Translations under genes and position numbers: made by a program
DNA from: Azolla pinnata
Taxonomy: Eukaryota > Streptophyta > Polypodiopsida > Salviniales > Salviniaceae
DNA length: 64,000 nt
Direction: 5' to 3'
Assembly (NCBI GenBank): GCA_037176905.1
Contig: JBBBWG010026979.1
Span: forward strand, 56,231-120,230
The notes under the pieces: generated by a model
What the model saw: the letters and a program-made list of their open reading frames with translations, nothing else
Told to the model about the DNA's origin: nothing
Database searches by the model: none
Shown: positions 1 to 11,900 of the stretch, piece by piece
Numbering within the stretch: position 1 is the stretch's first letter
Layout: the number at the start of each line of letters is the position of its first letter

Positions 1-440
1 CTGCTTAAAGCGTCATCGTATTTTAAGGTGATTTTACTGAACATTTCTGAGATGCATACATGGCATTAAACTCAATACCTTGAGAGTAGCGCCTTAGTTA
101 GTATGTACCATCAACTTGGATACATCAAACTGTTATGGACACATACGCATCATTGACTTCAACAGATTCACCTGCTGAGGTTATTTATTTGATTTTGATT
201 TAAATGCCATTAACCACTGGCCTTTTACTACACATTTAGGCCAGTGCCATTATGCTTTTGGGGGCAATAATAGAAAATGAATATATCAGGTGTTTTTGAG
301 GGTTATGGGAGGTATTATTATTAATTGGATAGTTCGTTATTGGCTTAGAAACCTTAAGCTGCATCAATATATAGGAATGGTGATGTTTTCAGGTATCTAT
401 GTCATACAGGTTCATCAACATGAACTTTGTGCCCATAAAG

Positions 441-570
441 TTTTTTATTTTTTTAATTTGTGGGGGAAGGGGATATTGAACTCAAGACCAGTTGATGGTA
501 TTGGCTTCAAGAACTTAACACTAGGCAAGGGATTGCATGAATTGATTTGAATAGCTTATCACTAGGCCAT
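441..570 (-). repeat. tRNA-derived SINE-like element
   Basis: Read on the minus strand, this has the order of a tRNA-derived SINE. An A-box-like stretch (TGCCTAGTGTTAAGTTC, about 527-511) comes first. A B-box-like stretch (GGTCTTGAGTTCAATATCC, 489-471) lies about 20 bases further on. A C-rich segment and then an A/T-rich tail at 456-441 follow. A second A-box-like sequence (GGCCTAGTGATAAGC) lies at about 568-554, so the 5' part may be duplicated. No clear target-site duplication was found. It sits in an intron of the WD40 gene. Confidence 0.5.
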
Positions 571-756
571 TTGATGTATAGCATTAGTCTTTTGAATTTT
601 TGAAGGATCTCCTGCACACGTGTCTATCGTCATCGTAGCATCAAGAATTCATATGATCTGTAGTTTTTAGAGCATCTTGATCATGAATGGTGAAAATGTA
701 TTGTAATTTGGGTACCAATGCAATTTCTCTCTTTTTTTTTCCCCTTTCTGTTGCAG

Positions 757-952
757 CTCTCATAGTGACCATGTATTTGATGTGGCATGGTCTCCTACTG
801 CTGAATTCCTAGTAACAGCAAGTCATGATCACCTCTGGAAACTCTGGCTGCCCAAATCGCCACTCGCCGGTTACATAAGCTCTTCGAAGTTTGGTCAAGT
901 TGAAAACCTGAGAGTGACTCAGTGCCTCTTTCCTGACAATGTAACAACATGA
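757..952 (+). CDS. WD40-repeat protein, last exon (partial gene)
   Basis: This is the 3' terminal exon of a gene that begins before the window. A pyrimidine-rich tract ending in TTGCAG precedes the exon, which runs in frame to a TGA at 950-952. The encoded end contains a typical WD40 blade: a His-Asp start (HSDHVFDVAWSP), a strand reading EFLVTASHDH, and a closing KLW in place of the usual WD. About 30 residues without repeat character follow. WD40 propellers are protein-interaction platforms, and one blade does not show which subfamily this is. I could not place earlier exons in 1-756, which looks like intron and holds a SINE-like insert. The blade call is firm and the gene identity is open. 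Confidence 0.75.
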
Positions 953-1929
953 TCAAATATGGATTCACAAAAGAGGGTCTAAACCCTGAAAGCTCACAAC
1001 TCCAAATATGTATAATCTTAGCTGGAAATGGAAAATTTGTCTGTGTATTCTTTTGTTTACCTAGGATCTTCTTGAGTTTCTCAATTGATGGAAGGATGAA
1101 AGGTGACTTTACATGTGTTTATGGAAGAGGAGATGTTCCGATATGGATCTAGATTGGCTAGGTAGGCTAGCGAGCCGACTTGCAGAGCTCATTCTGCCAT
1201 TTACATCTACATCCCAATGCCCTTTCAGTTGATAGTTTTCATCCTTCAATGCAAAATCTGGCTTTGCTGATCGTAGGATCGATCAGAACATGCACCTGGT
1301 TCCCATGATTGTCAGAATGCTGGATGGCTTGTCCAACTCTAGGAACAATCACGGTGGTGACATGCATAATTCTCTGACATCTACACTAGATTCTAACACC
1401 TACACATTTTGGTCCAGTTCCTTCCTGTTGAATCATTGTCTTCATCCATCTTGCTTTCTACTTGTGCTGCATCAAACCCAGTAGTCCTTAGTAAAAGATT
1501 GAGTTGGGTCCAAAGGTCATGCCATCGGATCTTTAGGCGGCTTGGGCAAGAAACCCCAAATCGAGCTTAAAGAAGGAAAGGGAAAAGAAGGCTGTGTCTA
1601 AGGTTGGGACTCAATCGGGGCTTGACCATAATGGACTTGCTGTTTTAAAAGCCAAAGTTTTAAGACTTCCGGCAGATCGAAAGCATTTTCAGGGTTTTTT
1701 TTCCTTCTTTCCAGCCATCGATTGACACGATCATAAGCTTTCTCGAGATCTGGCCGACTAAATTGCACCGGAGAGTCTATCGGGCACAAATCTGTGGCGC
1801 ATCCGACAGTTTCGGAGCCGAATTCAAGATGTACGAGGAACCGCAGCGAGGAGCTTCCTCCAAATCCTAACTAGCCGATACCTTGATTGATCGGCCTCGC
1901 AATCCGAAGCTGGCGATGCATGGCGTACT
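953..1929. other. Intergenic: WD40 3' region and unassigned sequence
   Basis: The stretch after the WD40 stop probably holds its 3' UTR. I see no convincing gene here. A minus-strand open stretch of about 90 codons (roughly 1870-1598) has no start ATG and no family I recognise. Confidence 0.4.
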
Positions 1930-2210
1930 GACGTATACTCCTTGCAGCAGCTCGGAGCCGTATACGAACCCTTCGCGTACGATAATCGATGAGCCAGGAG
2001 CCTTGTAAGAACATCAGCGCCTCGTATACGCGGCTTGCGTGCGCGTATACACGTATACGGTACGTGGATGTACGCGGTGAGAACGTGCATGTGTTTGTGC
2101 GCGTACGAATGTGTACACACACAGCATACGTACGGTATACGTACGTGTAAAACCGTATGCGTACGTGTACGCGCCGCGCCTACGGCGTATATACGTTTGT
2201 GTTTTGTGGC
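1930..2210 (+). promoter_or_regulatory. ACGT-rich, alternating purine-pyrimidine promoter tract
   Basis: About nine ACGT cores fall within 280 bases, for example TGACGTAT near 1930, GTACGTGG near 2060, AACGTG near 2082, TACGTACGTG near 2140 and GTACGTGT near 2163. Many GTAC and GTATAC palindromes interleave with them, so the tract is close to an alternating purine-pyrimidine run. ACGT cores are the known targets of plant bZIP and bHLH factors (G-box and ABRE types). The tract ends just upstream of the start codon at 2244, so a promoter role is the simplest reading. No factor can be assigned from sequence alone. Confidence 0.45.
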
Positions 2211-2243
2211 GCGCGGAACCAAACCCGAGGTCGGTCGCAAGCT

Positions 2244-5200
2244 ATGGCGTCCTCTCTGCCATCGTCGCCATTCGTTGCCAATCCTGCCTCTTCCTCCTCC
2301 TCCTCCTGCTCCTCCTCCTCCGTCGCCAACCGCAGCCGCAGCGGCTCCTTTCTCTCCACCACGCGCCATGGCTTCCTCTCACTGCCTTCCAGGATGAGAA
2401 TGAAGAATCTCGTGTTTGCCAGCGATGAGAACGACGTATCCCCCTCCTCCCCGGATGCAAAATTGGTACCTCCCCTCCCTTCCCCCCTTCTTTCACTTTT
2501 TTGTGTAGCTAGCTGCGCTGTTGTAAAGGAAGGATGCATTTCTTGGGTAGTATGGATAGCTTTATGTTTGGATAAAAAGGAATGCGGAAAGAAAGCTGTG
2601 TGAAAATGTCATTGGAGAATCTGGATCAAAATTCCTGCTTTAAAGCTGATTCGAATTCAGCAAAAGTTTGGTCGATGATTAGGAAATTCGTGGCGTTAGA
2701 CATCGGATTCCCTTGAGCTCTCGCTTGCATTAAGCAACTCTTACAAGGAAGGAAGTATTCCTTGGGTGGTATGGATAGATTTATGTTTGGATAAAAAGGA
2801 GTGCGCAAAGAAAGCTGTGTAAGATGTCGCTGGAGAATCTGGATCAAAATTCTTGCTTTAAAGCCGATTCAAAGTAAGCAAAAGTTTGGCCGATGATTAG
2901 GAAATCCATGGCGTTAGATGTTGGACACCCTTGAGCTCTCGCTTGCATTAACTAGCTTCACATGATCTTGTGATATCTACACCTGAGGTTGGCATACCCC
3001 TAGTTTTGGTGGAGCATGTTTCCTGAAAAAGCTTTCATGATGATGGGGACAACTTACCTTTTTTTCTATGGTAAGGTCTAGAAGTTTATGCAGTATTTTA
3101 CAAAAATGTATACGGCGGCAACCTTTGTAGCATTGGTTCTGATTCTGTGAGGAAACACAATACGGCCCTTTTTTTTGCAAAGTATGCTTTCAAAGCTTAT
3201 TCTTCTAAAGTTTATTGAAGTCGGCGTGGATTGAATCGAAATCACCTGAGGTAAAGTTGTATAAGTAAGGTGGAATCAACCTCGCCCTCCAAATTGCTCC
3301 ATAGTTCTTGGACTTAGTGAATGCCAGTTGCCAAATCTCACTATTTTATTCTTCGTAATTTTTTCTGTGTTTGATTAGGTGAGCCAAGAGAGGCCCTAAT
3401 GTTGTTGACAGAAAGTTGAGTAAATTAGCTCCGTCAGTGATATTAGAACCCATTTGTAAGGAGCCTAATATAAGTACTTGCCACCATTAAGGGATGCTCC
3501 CGATTCTCAAAGGAAACGAAAAAAGAGAAGTCATAATTATGCCCATGGAATAGCTGTGTTGGATATGGAACCAAGTTGATGTATCAGGCACTAGATTCCA
3601 GTTTGGCTAAGTGCTTCTCTAGTGAAATTTGATAAGAATCTAACTAAGTGTAAAAAAGACCATAATTATGCTCTGATCTACATATTAAAAACTAGCTCTT
3701 CTACCAGCTGTCTCTTGTAATGTATACATAGAAGTGTATCATGATTTTTCATCGTAATGTTAAGACTACTCGTACTTCTTTGGTGACAGATATCTGTAGA
3801 AACCAATGCTCAGAAAGAGGATTTAGCTGCCAAAGTAAGTAATACTTCGAGTATCTTGACCCTTCTGATTTGGATGCTCATTAGTTACATGTAATTTTGT
3901 AATTATGTAAGTTCCATTAGTTTTCAAGACAAAGCATTCACTCTCACTGTTTTCAGCTGGCAGCTGCTGAAGCGGAGGCTGCAGCCTTAAGAAAAGAATT
4001 AGCATCAAGGTCAAACAAGGATGTAGATTTGGCCAAACTCAAGCCTGCTACACCAGAAAAAAGAATCGATGGAACAGGCTTTAGAGAAACTTTGTTTACA
4101 GAGATATCAAAAAATTCTGGTAACAAACTGATCCTACATTACCATGCCAAAACCTAAACATTTACCATATCTTCCGCTCAAACCAATTATATTTTCAGGG
4201 AAACTGGACATGCGGCCAAATTCATGGGGTCTGACTGAAGCAGAACTTTTTCTTTCTAAAGGAGCTCCTACTGAATCATCATTAGGAGATCGTGCTGCAG
4301 ATGGTGATACTGATAGTATAGTAAGGCGTCGACTTTTAATAGGGTTGGGCATAACGGTTGCAGCAGTTGCGCTCTCCTTTGTGAGTTCATGTATTCTTTC
4401 CATTGCTTTTTTGGCTCTCCTGTCTAGAAATCTTTCCGATGGACATTAATTAATGTTCCATAACTTATTATTCAAACTAATTTTAAGGTGATCTAGTTGA
4501 AGATTCCACAAGGATTATTAAGACCTTCCAAACCTCTATTCTTTTACCTCGTACCTATTGTTCGTCTGCGTGAACAACTAAAACTGATTGAGGAGTCTAC
4601 CTCAGGTGAAGAAGCCACAATGTTCTTCGTACTATCTCAGTTCAGCAGTAAAACTGAAATATTTATTCTTTTCCATTCCAGATGCTAATGCCGTCCGAAA
4701 TCAGCTGCAAAGAGCTTTGAATCCAAATGAAATCTCAAAGGATACATTCTTGAGGTTAGATTCTTTGTCTCTGAGTATTCAGAAGCAGGCATTTTGAATC
4801 GTAAAGTTTCTACAGGTTGACAGAGAATTTTGGGCAGTGCTGCAGGATGGCTTGAAGACCCAGCTGATGCAGATAAAGCAGCCTCTTTGACATACATCAT
4901 TCTTGATTACCTAAATCAGGTCGAAGGTTCATCAATCAAGAAACATTTACACCACAGATGATCATAAACTTGTTTGCACTGATTTGTGCGCATTTATTGC
5001 AGGCTGATTACAACAAGTATTTTGAGAGTATTGGCACACCAACAGCAGCCCAAAAGTACAATAATTTTCTCTCTTAGTCTCCATTCCTTAAATGCATGAT
5101 TTACCCCTTCTCTTTTTAGTTTTGTTTGCTAATGTTGTATTGAGTTAGAATAAGATCTTGGAAGTTCAGATTCCTTCTAGACCTATCAGAACAAATTTAT

Positions 5201-6552
5201 TGTGGCAAGCAAATTTGGAACCATGAAATCTCAGATAAAACATCTATGGTAATCCATACTGCTTCTAAAGGCCAGAGCAGCTTTACTGTTCTAGTTGGAA
5301 CCTATTTCCTGCCAGCAGGCCTATCTTCAAGCTAAATTGCATGCGAAAGTCGTCTTAGAGCCAGGATGAGACGTTGGAAATTCAAGTTGCTTTAGCCTGT
5401 GAGAAATCCCTCAAAAGAACAATAAATTCTGCCTTGCTGAATATGATCAACAAAAATCTGATATAGAAGTTGCATGATGGCAGATCCTTGTCTGACCGCT
5501 GTTTCCCCCTTCAAAGCCTTCTGGCTATTTTCAGAATTGCCTGCTATAATCTGACTGCTAATGTCACATTCATGAGTGGTTTTCTATTTTATTCATGGCA
5601 GTTGCATCACAATTGATTTTTTATTACATGAATGCTGAATGAAGGTTTCTGCTTATCCTTTGTTATTCAGGTTGGAGTTTTTGAAGTTCAGTCTGCAGTC
5701 AGTACAGGTTCTACTCTTCTCTTTATCTATGTTGTTTATAATGAGAAATTTGTGCGGCATAGGAGTGATTTCAATGGTTTAATTAAACTGGTAATTTAAG
5801 AAGAATGTGTATATTTTCTTTTGGTTCCCCTTAAGAGCATAGACATCTTTTGAGTTTCCTGCCAAACACTGAGTGAGGTCAGCATTGTATAAAATGTATC
5901 CTTCCACCAGTTTTCCTCTACCTAACTGCCCATTCCCTGCCTGTTTTAACTTTCCTTCAACCAAATATCAGAAAGAAGATCTTGAGCGTTTTTCAGCAGT
6001 TTGTGAATCACTCTTCTTCTTTTGTTTGATACAAGCTTGATCCCCTGGTTCTCATAAAAAACCTACCAATGAATGGGGATGCCCTTTATCTTCAAATCCT
6101 CTTTGTAAAGCCAAGTGTAGGTCACGTGGGTCTCCGTATGCTTCGCAGGAATAAAGAAACTATCGGCAGACATATGAAAGGACTTATATGTAGCTACGCA
6201 TTTTATTTCTCTCTTGTCCACTTCCTTTTTGTTTTAGTTGGGAGGCATCTGCACACTTGTCATTGTCATCAAGATATGAATGGACAAGATGATTTTGGAG
6301 TGTTCTCAGGATGAAATTCCACAAGCACACACATCATGCAAAGATTATACCATATAAATAAGTGTAAAAACATTATGTATAGACACATTTAAATTCTTGT
6401 ACGGAAATCCTTAAACTTTGCTTATTTTGTAGGCTTAGGACATGTACTCAAACAATTTAAACTTGTATGAACAGACGGCTCGAGAAAATTTAGACTTATT
6501 TTTGGCACTCATGCCACCAGAGACTTTGGCTGCAGCAAACAGCAACGTGAAG
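2244..6552 (+). CDS. Probable chloroplast membrane protein, unknown family (3' end not resolved)
   Basis: Ten exons can be joined in frame: 2244-2465, 3790-3834, 3957-4119, 4199-4380, 4497-4605, 4682-4754, 4826-4919, 5003-5055, 5671-5707 and 6439-6552, about 298 codons so far. The first 50 or so residues are Ser/Arg-rich and poor in acids, as in a chloroplast transit peptide. A short Ala/Glu coiled coil (LAAAEAEAAALRKEL) follows. Next come an acidic linker, one hydrophobic segment (LLIGLGITVAAVALSF) preceded by Arg residues, and a helical soluble region with GWLEDPADADKAASLTYIIL and MPPETLAAAN. This suggests a thylakoid or envelope protein with one membrane span. Exon 7 needs an acceptor ending in AGAG rather than the nearby TACAG, and exon 10 uses GCTTAG. 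The terminal exon was not found; read-through of the last donor gives only eleven more codons before a stop. I do not recognise the family. Confidence 0.6.
2522..2951. repeat. Tandem duplication, about 218 bp, two copies
   Basis: Two diverged copies lie at about 2522-2733 and 2741-2951. They share, in order, CTTGGGT(A/G)GTATGGATAG, GGAGAATCTGGATCAAAATT, CGATGATTAGGAAAT and TTGAGCTCTCGCTTGCATTAA. The offset between copies is 218-220 bases. Both are within intron 1 of the unnamed chloroplast gene. Confidence 0.85.
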
Positions 6553-6599
6553 GTATGTAGAAATTTACCGAGCTATTGTGGGTGTTAATTATAGTTGAG

Positions 6600-8040
6600 A
6601 TCTCATGGACATTTTATACATATTTGTAGAACGTGGGTTGGAATGATGGATCAAGCAAGAATTTTTGAACCTCATCAAAATCCCATTTCCTGGATGAAGA
6701 TGCATGATCCTATCAACATTTGGGAAAAGGTGTTCAACAATTGTTGTGGGATTCGTGTGGGAGGAATCGATTGTTTATAGCGTCATTTTACCTTTGACAT
6801 GGAATTCCATCAGGCATTGCACAACTTACATGTGTTCTTGAGGAAGCATGATCATGATTTGCAATGTCATGAACCTGTGAAGTACAACTGTAACAAGTCT
6901 TTTCTAGAAAGAGAACTTTTGGTGATGTTTTGCACATTGGTTTTCGTTGTGATTTAAAGCTAATTTACAAACACTTTTACAGTAGAAGGCTGCACTTCAT
7001 ATGTAAGGGTAGCTCCCAGCGGTAACGTTCTTTTGTGCACTGGCGATAAAATCTAGCTTCTGCATCTGACATAGGGAAACTGAATCAGTAGGGGAACATT
7101 GTATGATGTGTATATGATGATAAGTTCTATTCTAATTCTGGTGCAACTGAAATATGAATTTAGGAGATCTCATTGGTTTCTTCAAACAATGGAACTGGAA
7201 TGGACTCCGTGGAATATTTTGGCTTTACGATAGAATTGCGGTGAAGCCAGAAGGCAATTAATTAAGCATTTAGAGCTTCGGATCAGACATCAATTAGTAC
7301 ATGTTGGTACGAACTGCTAACCAAAGCTTATTGAGCATGAAACACTTCAACCAAATCGATACATGCACAACAGACGTAGTTTGTTTAGACCCCTAAATTT
7401 CAGGGTACAGATGACCCTTGACATGCCAGTTCATGCATTTGTTAAGCAGTACAGGGTGTACAAAGACTACTAATAAGAATGGAGTTGTTGAAAGATCGGT
7501 TGCGGCAATCAGAAGTGCTTTCGCTAGCAAACTCTTTAACTACTGATGCCGGATGTTCCTTCAAGCAGATTTGCGACCGGCCATAAACTGTGAAGAGTTG
7601 TTATAGGGTTTTACCCTAAACCGTAAGCAGCTAGTGATACAAAGCTCGAGAATCGTATAAGAACACGCCATGTGTCTACAAAAAAAAAACGAAAAAAACT
7701 TGTCGAGATTTCCAGAAGAACAAGGACGGGAATGGATTTGCTGGCTCGACGTTTCGGTTTTTTTTATATTTTTACTTGGGCCAGATTCATCCGCGAGAAA
7801 AAGCGCAGGTGCAGATATTCTGTGGATCAGATGCATCTAGCTGCTCTTCTGGATCATCATCCTCATCATCTTTCAACCTCAGAATATCTTGCTTGCTTCT
7901 GTCTCATACTGGATAATTCTGCGCACAAATAAATAGATAGATAAATAAATAAATAAATAAATAAACAAAATATAAATAAATAAATAAATAAATAAGTAAT
8001 TAAATAAATATATAAATAACTAACTAATTAATTAAATGAA
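6600..8040. other. Intergenic, no gene recognised; ends in AAAT simple repeat
   Basis: No coding region is supported between the last exon seen at 6552 and the LHY 5' region, although an undetected final exon of the upstream gene may lie here. From 7929 to 8040 the sequence is an imperfect (TAAA)n/(ATAA)n tract. Confidence 0.5.
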
Positions 8041-8087
8041 TAAATAAAATATAAATATGTGTTAGAATGCTTGACGAGGGAGGATGA

Positions 8088-8512
8088 CACGTGGCGAGAT
8101 ATTAGTGGACGCTCCTGCCAGCTGGCAAGAATGCTGTGGCGCGCAGCGGACGTAAAAGAAAAAGAAAACGAAAATGGAATTAAAAAGAAAAAAGGAGCGG
8201 TAAAAACTCTGAGCCACACGATTTTTTATTTTATTTTATTTTTGTTGCTCCTTCTTTGGTTTCTCTCTCTTTTTTTCCCGCTCCTTTTTCTTCCCTTTTT
8301 CCTTTCTTTTTTTTACGTGGCTGAGAGTTAATCTCCGATTTATTGCGGTTTTCGAAAATCGCCAAATTAATTTGTTTGGCGAAAAGCGCCAGCCACAAAA
8401 CAATAATTAAATAAAGAGAGGATTTGAGCAAAATTAGAAAATATACAAGAAATTCGCGCTTTTTGTTTTCCCGATGAAAAAATCAGGCAAAATAATATTT
8501 ATTCAAAAATCT
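8088..8512 (+). promoter_or_regulatory. LHY upstream region with G-box and CCA1-binding site
   Basis: A perfect G-box (CACGTGGC) starts at 8088, and a second ACGTGGC lies near 8312. The sequence AAAAATCT at 8505-8512 matches the CCA1-binding site consensus. Both elements are known in clock-gene promoters, where G-boxes bind PIF/bZIP proteins and CBS motifs bind CCA1/LHY itself, so light input and self-feedback are plausible. The motifs are short and no occupancy is known. Confidence 0.4.
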
Positions 8513-8698
8513 TCTTCTTCTTCTTCTTCTTCTTCTTCTTCTGCATTTTCCCTTCTGATCTTTCCCGAAACCCTAACCCTAACCCTAACCCTAACCCTAA
8601 CCCTCCCCTTACAACCTTGATGACCCTACCTACCTAATCCTACTCATTGAACCATCTCCAGCTTCATCCCCCTCTTCCTACACCTAACCCTAACCCCA
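8512..8698. repeat. TCT microsatellite followed by CCCTAA telomere-like tract
   Basis: A (TCT)n tract covers 8511-8541. It is followed by five full CCCTAA hexamers plus a partial one at 8571-8604, and a shorter copy at about 8683-8698. CCCTAA (TTAGGG) differs from the usual plant CCCTAAA heptamer. The tract is 370-400 bases before the LHY start codon, probably in its leader or proximal promoter. Confidence 0.85.
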
Positions 8699-8975
8699 AA
8701 AATTTCATCTTTCACCCTGCAGAATCGCGTTTCCATCCTGACAGAGATGCTCTGCTCTGAAATCGTTTCTTCCGTGCACACCATCGCCTTGCGGCCTGTG
8801 GAGGTCTGCAAATTCACCGCCGATTTCGACCCTGCAAGTCCAGCTGGATCGGAGTACTCTCCTGCGATGAAGATATCCACGTTTCTGTAGTTCGTAAAAC
8901 AAGGAAGGGAAGTTCGAAATCCGTAAGCGGAAGTTTCTCTGTAAACCCTTAACAACATTAGACCCCCTCTTCAAC

Positions 8976-11900
8976 ATGAGTGCTGCGCCGGATGTAGTTC
9001 ATCCTCAGAAGGTATGTGCTTCTCTTCTTTCCTCCAAGGAATTAGGTGATGTGGACAAACTTTATTGCTATGACACTCATCAGTTTCCTTGATATGCCTA
9101 CTGATGGAGATGTCTAGCATTTTGTACTTCAAGATTGTCCTTAAAACAGTTTTTGTCCAGTCATTGGAGCTCGAAGATGGGGACTTCTTTCCATTCCCAG
9201 ATGGAAGTATTATTTAGAAATTGTTGTGTATGTATTATTTAGAAAGTATTATCCACAGATGAAGAGCTGGCAGCAGAATCCACCCCAAGTTCCATGCCAG
9301 TGAATATAGCAATAGCGGTTGCAAGTTTCAATATACATCCATGTATTAGGGCTTAGGATCTGGGATTCAGATTTAAAAGGAAAGTTCTGGTTACACCGCG
9401 CCCATTTATGTAGTGATGTTGGTTCTGCATCATTAGATTTAGTTGATGGAACTTCCATACCTAAGGATTTAGCACAAGTTTGATATGGTGGAGATCTACA
9501 TCTATGTATGCAGACATAGGAGCACATACGTGTTCATAAGTACCCTATAAGCATGTATTCATCTCCACATTTTGTAGATGTAGTTGATGGAACCATGGAT
9601 ATGGCCAATGGCAAGTTCGACATCTGTGCAAATTTGGATACGTCTATATGCATACACAAACACACATCCATACATCTCTACATGTACCTAAGAAGCTATA
9701 ATCTAATGATCACACCATCTATCCTGAAGTCCCACACTCATCTATCTAATTGGTGTAAGGTCGATCTAATTGGGTGGAAATCACATATGTGGTTGATCGC
9801 AGATAAACACACATACATATCTTTATGTGCCTTTCACCTCCAAATTCATCGTCGATGAAATCTACAAGTTCATGGAAATGGCCATTGGCAAGCTTGACAT
9901 TTGTGGAAACTTGGATTATGTCTATATGCATGCACAAACGCATATGCATGTCTATATACATACCTAAGCAGCTATTATCCTATGATCACACCTTCTACCT
10001 GGGGCGAGTTTTACTGAACGCACTGTAGTAACTCATTTGTCATTGTACATCTTGAAAGCTAGATGATCTAAAGAGCTATTGATTCACGTTTCTATCCAAA
10101 TCTTTTTACATGCAGCATGATGAGCTCGGTGACAGTTGGAACAACAGTTCATCAATCAGGACTAAGTGTATGAAGCTGACCCTACCTCAGCGGCAAATTA
10201 TTGCTGAGGGTTTATCTACAGGAGATGTAAAAGTGAGTTGATCTATTGGCAGAAAATGCAGCATTTTTGCATTGAAGTTAGAGGCTATGACGTAATCCTT
10301 TACTAGTTTGTTAATGTATAGGTGAGAAAGCCATATACTATAACAAAACAGAGGGAACGATGGACAGAATTGGAGCATCAGAAATTCCTTGAAGCCTTAA
10401 AACTGTATGGAAGAGCATGGCAAAGAATTGAAGGTAATTTGATTTACTTCTATGTCATAGGATCTTTCTTGTCCATCGTTTGAACAATTTAAAGCGCAAA
10501 AAGATCCTCCTTGAATGCATTACATTCTTGAAAAGTCTACCAACTTTGAATTACGCATCTCTAAGTACATGTAGCATGACCGGACAACTATCTTAAATAA
10601 AATAAATAACAGTTTGTTGATTTTGTGTGCAGAGCATATAGGTACCAAGACTGCTGTTCAAATTCGAAGTCATGCTCAAAAAGTTTTCTCCAAGGTTTTT
10701 CTGTCTCAAATTTGACTGAAAAATATTTGACTCTCGTTAATTTGAAATTACTTTAGGCTTGCTCAAAGCCAGTTTCAAGCCCACAGATTTCATTATATAA
10801 CAATATCTTTCTGGTAAATATTGCTTCTTGTTATGTTTCGCTGTAGATTAAATTTGCATAATATTTACATAGGGAGTTACATGATACACCTTGCACATAA
10901 TATTTATGTAGGGAGTTAGTTACAGATCATTTGATGCTTGCCTCATAAATATTTGAAATTGTCATTGCTTGAAGTCTAGTTTGAGCTTTTCAGCCCAATG
11001 GATTGGTGTCTTCAGAAAGAAATGCCATGAACCATATGAACAATGCCCATTTATTTTCTTTGATTTTGAAACCTGTATTCACTTTCAATACATTCAAAGA
11101 AAAAAAGAAAGTAGTTATGCACAGCACAGCACAGCTCATGTCGGTGCAGTTCTTCGATGCCGATTGCATTTCGATTCAACATCTAGTTAACAACAGTTAT
11201 ATCTTGCAGGTGCTATACTGGAGTTTTAATTTTCTAACAGCTTATCAGTTGTACATCTCTTGAGTCAGTAGATAAGTTGCGCATGTATCGTAAAGCACCT
11301 AACCCTCCATTGATTTTATAGATCAACATTAGACTAACCTTTATAAAGAATTTTGCAGTATAGTTAACTCGAAATTTTAATTTGCAGATGGCTGTACATA
11401 TTTGATAAAGCGCAACATTATGTTAACCAAAAACACAGTTGCGTTTTGATTTCTTGTTTTGAAACTTGCAGCTAGAACGTGGTGTACCCACTGGAAAGTC
11501 TGCAGAAGCAGAAGATATTGATATCCCACCTCCACGCCCTAAAAGAAAGCCGAGTCATCCATATCCCAAGAAAGCTGTATATAACGCATGTGTCAACGAA
11601 GTCAATAAACATCCCACATCATCCTCTTCGGAAATTGTAGCAAAAACAGAGGTACTTGCAAGATCTCTATTCATCTTGTATATGTTGAAATCAAATTGAT
11701 TTATGGAGTATTCTTGCAAAATCATTCATCATGTTTCGAAAACAGCCTGTAGGATTTACACCATACACTGGCAATAGAGGAGCTGAACTGGGAGCTTCTG
11801 CTGAAGCTCATCCACATAATCAGAATGATGGTGTCAAGCTTTTTGCTAAACCAGTAATTGTTCCCAAAGCCCAGAAGTTGGCAGCTCCAATAAACCATTT

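Noticed and set aside
1598-1870. Minus-strand frame with EKAYDRVN, recalling a LINE reverse-transcriptase motif
   Set aside because: It is a single short motif with none of the neighbouring RT blocks, no start ATG and no poly(A) tail, so it is probably chance.
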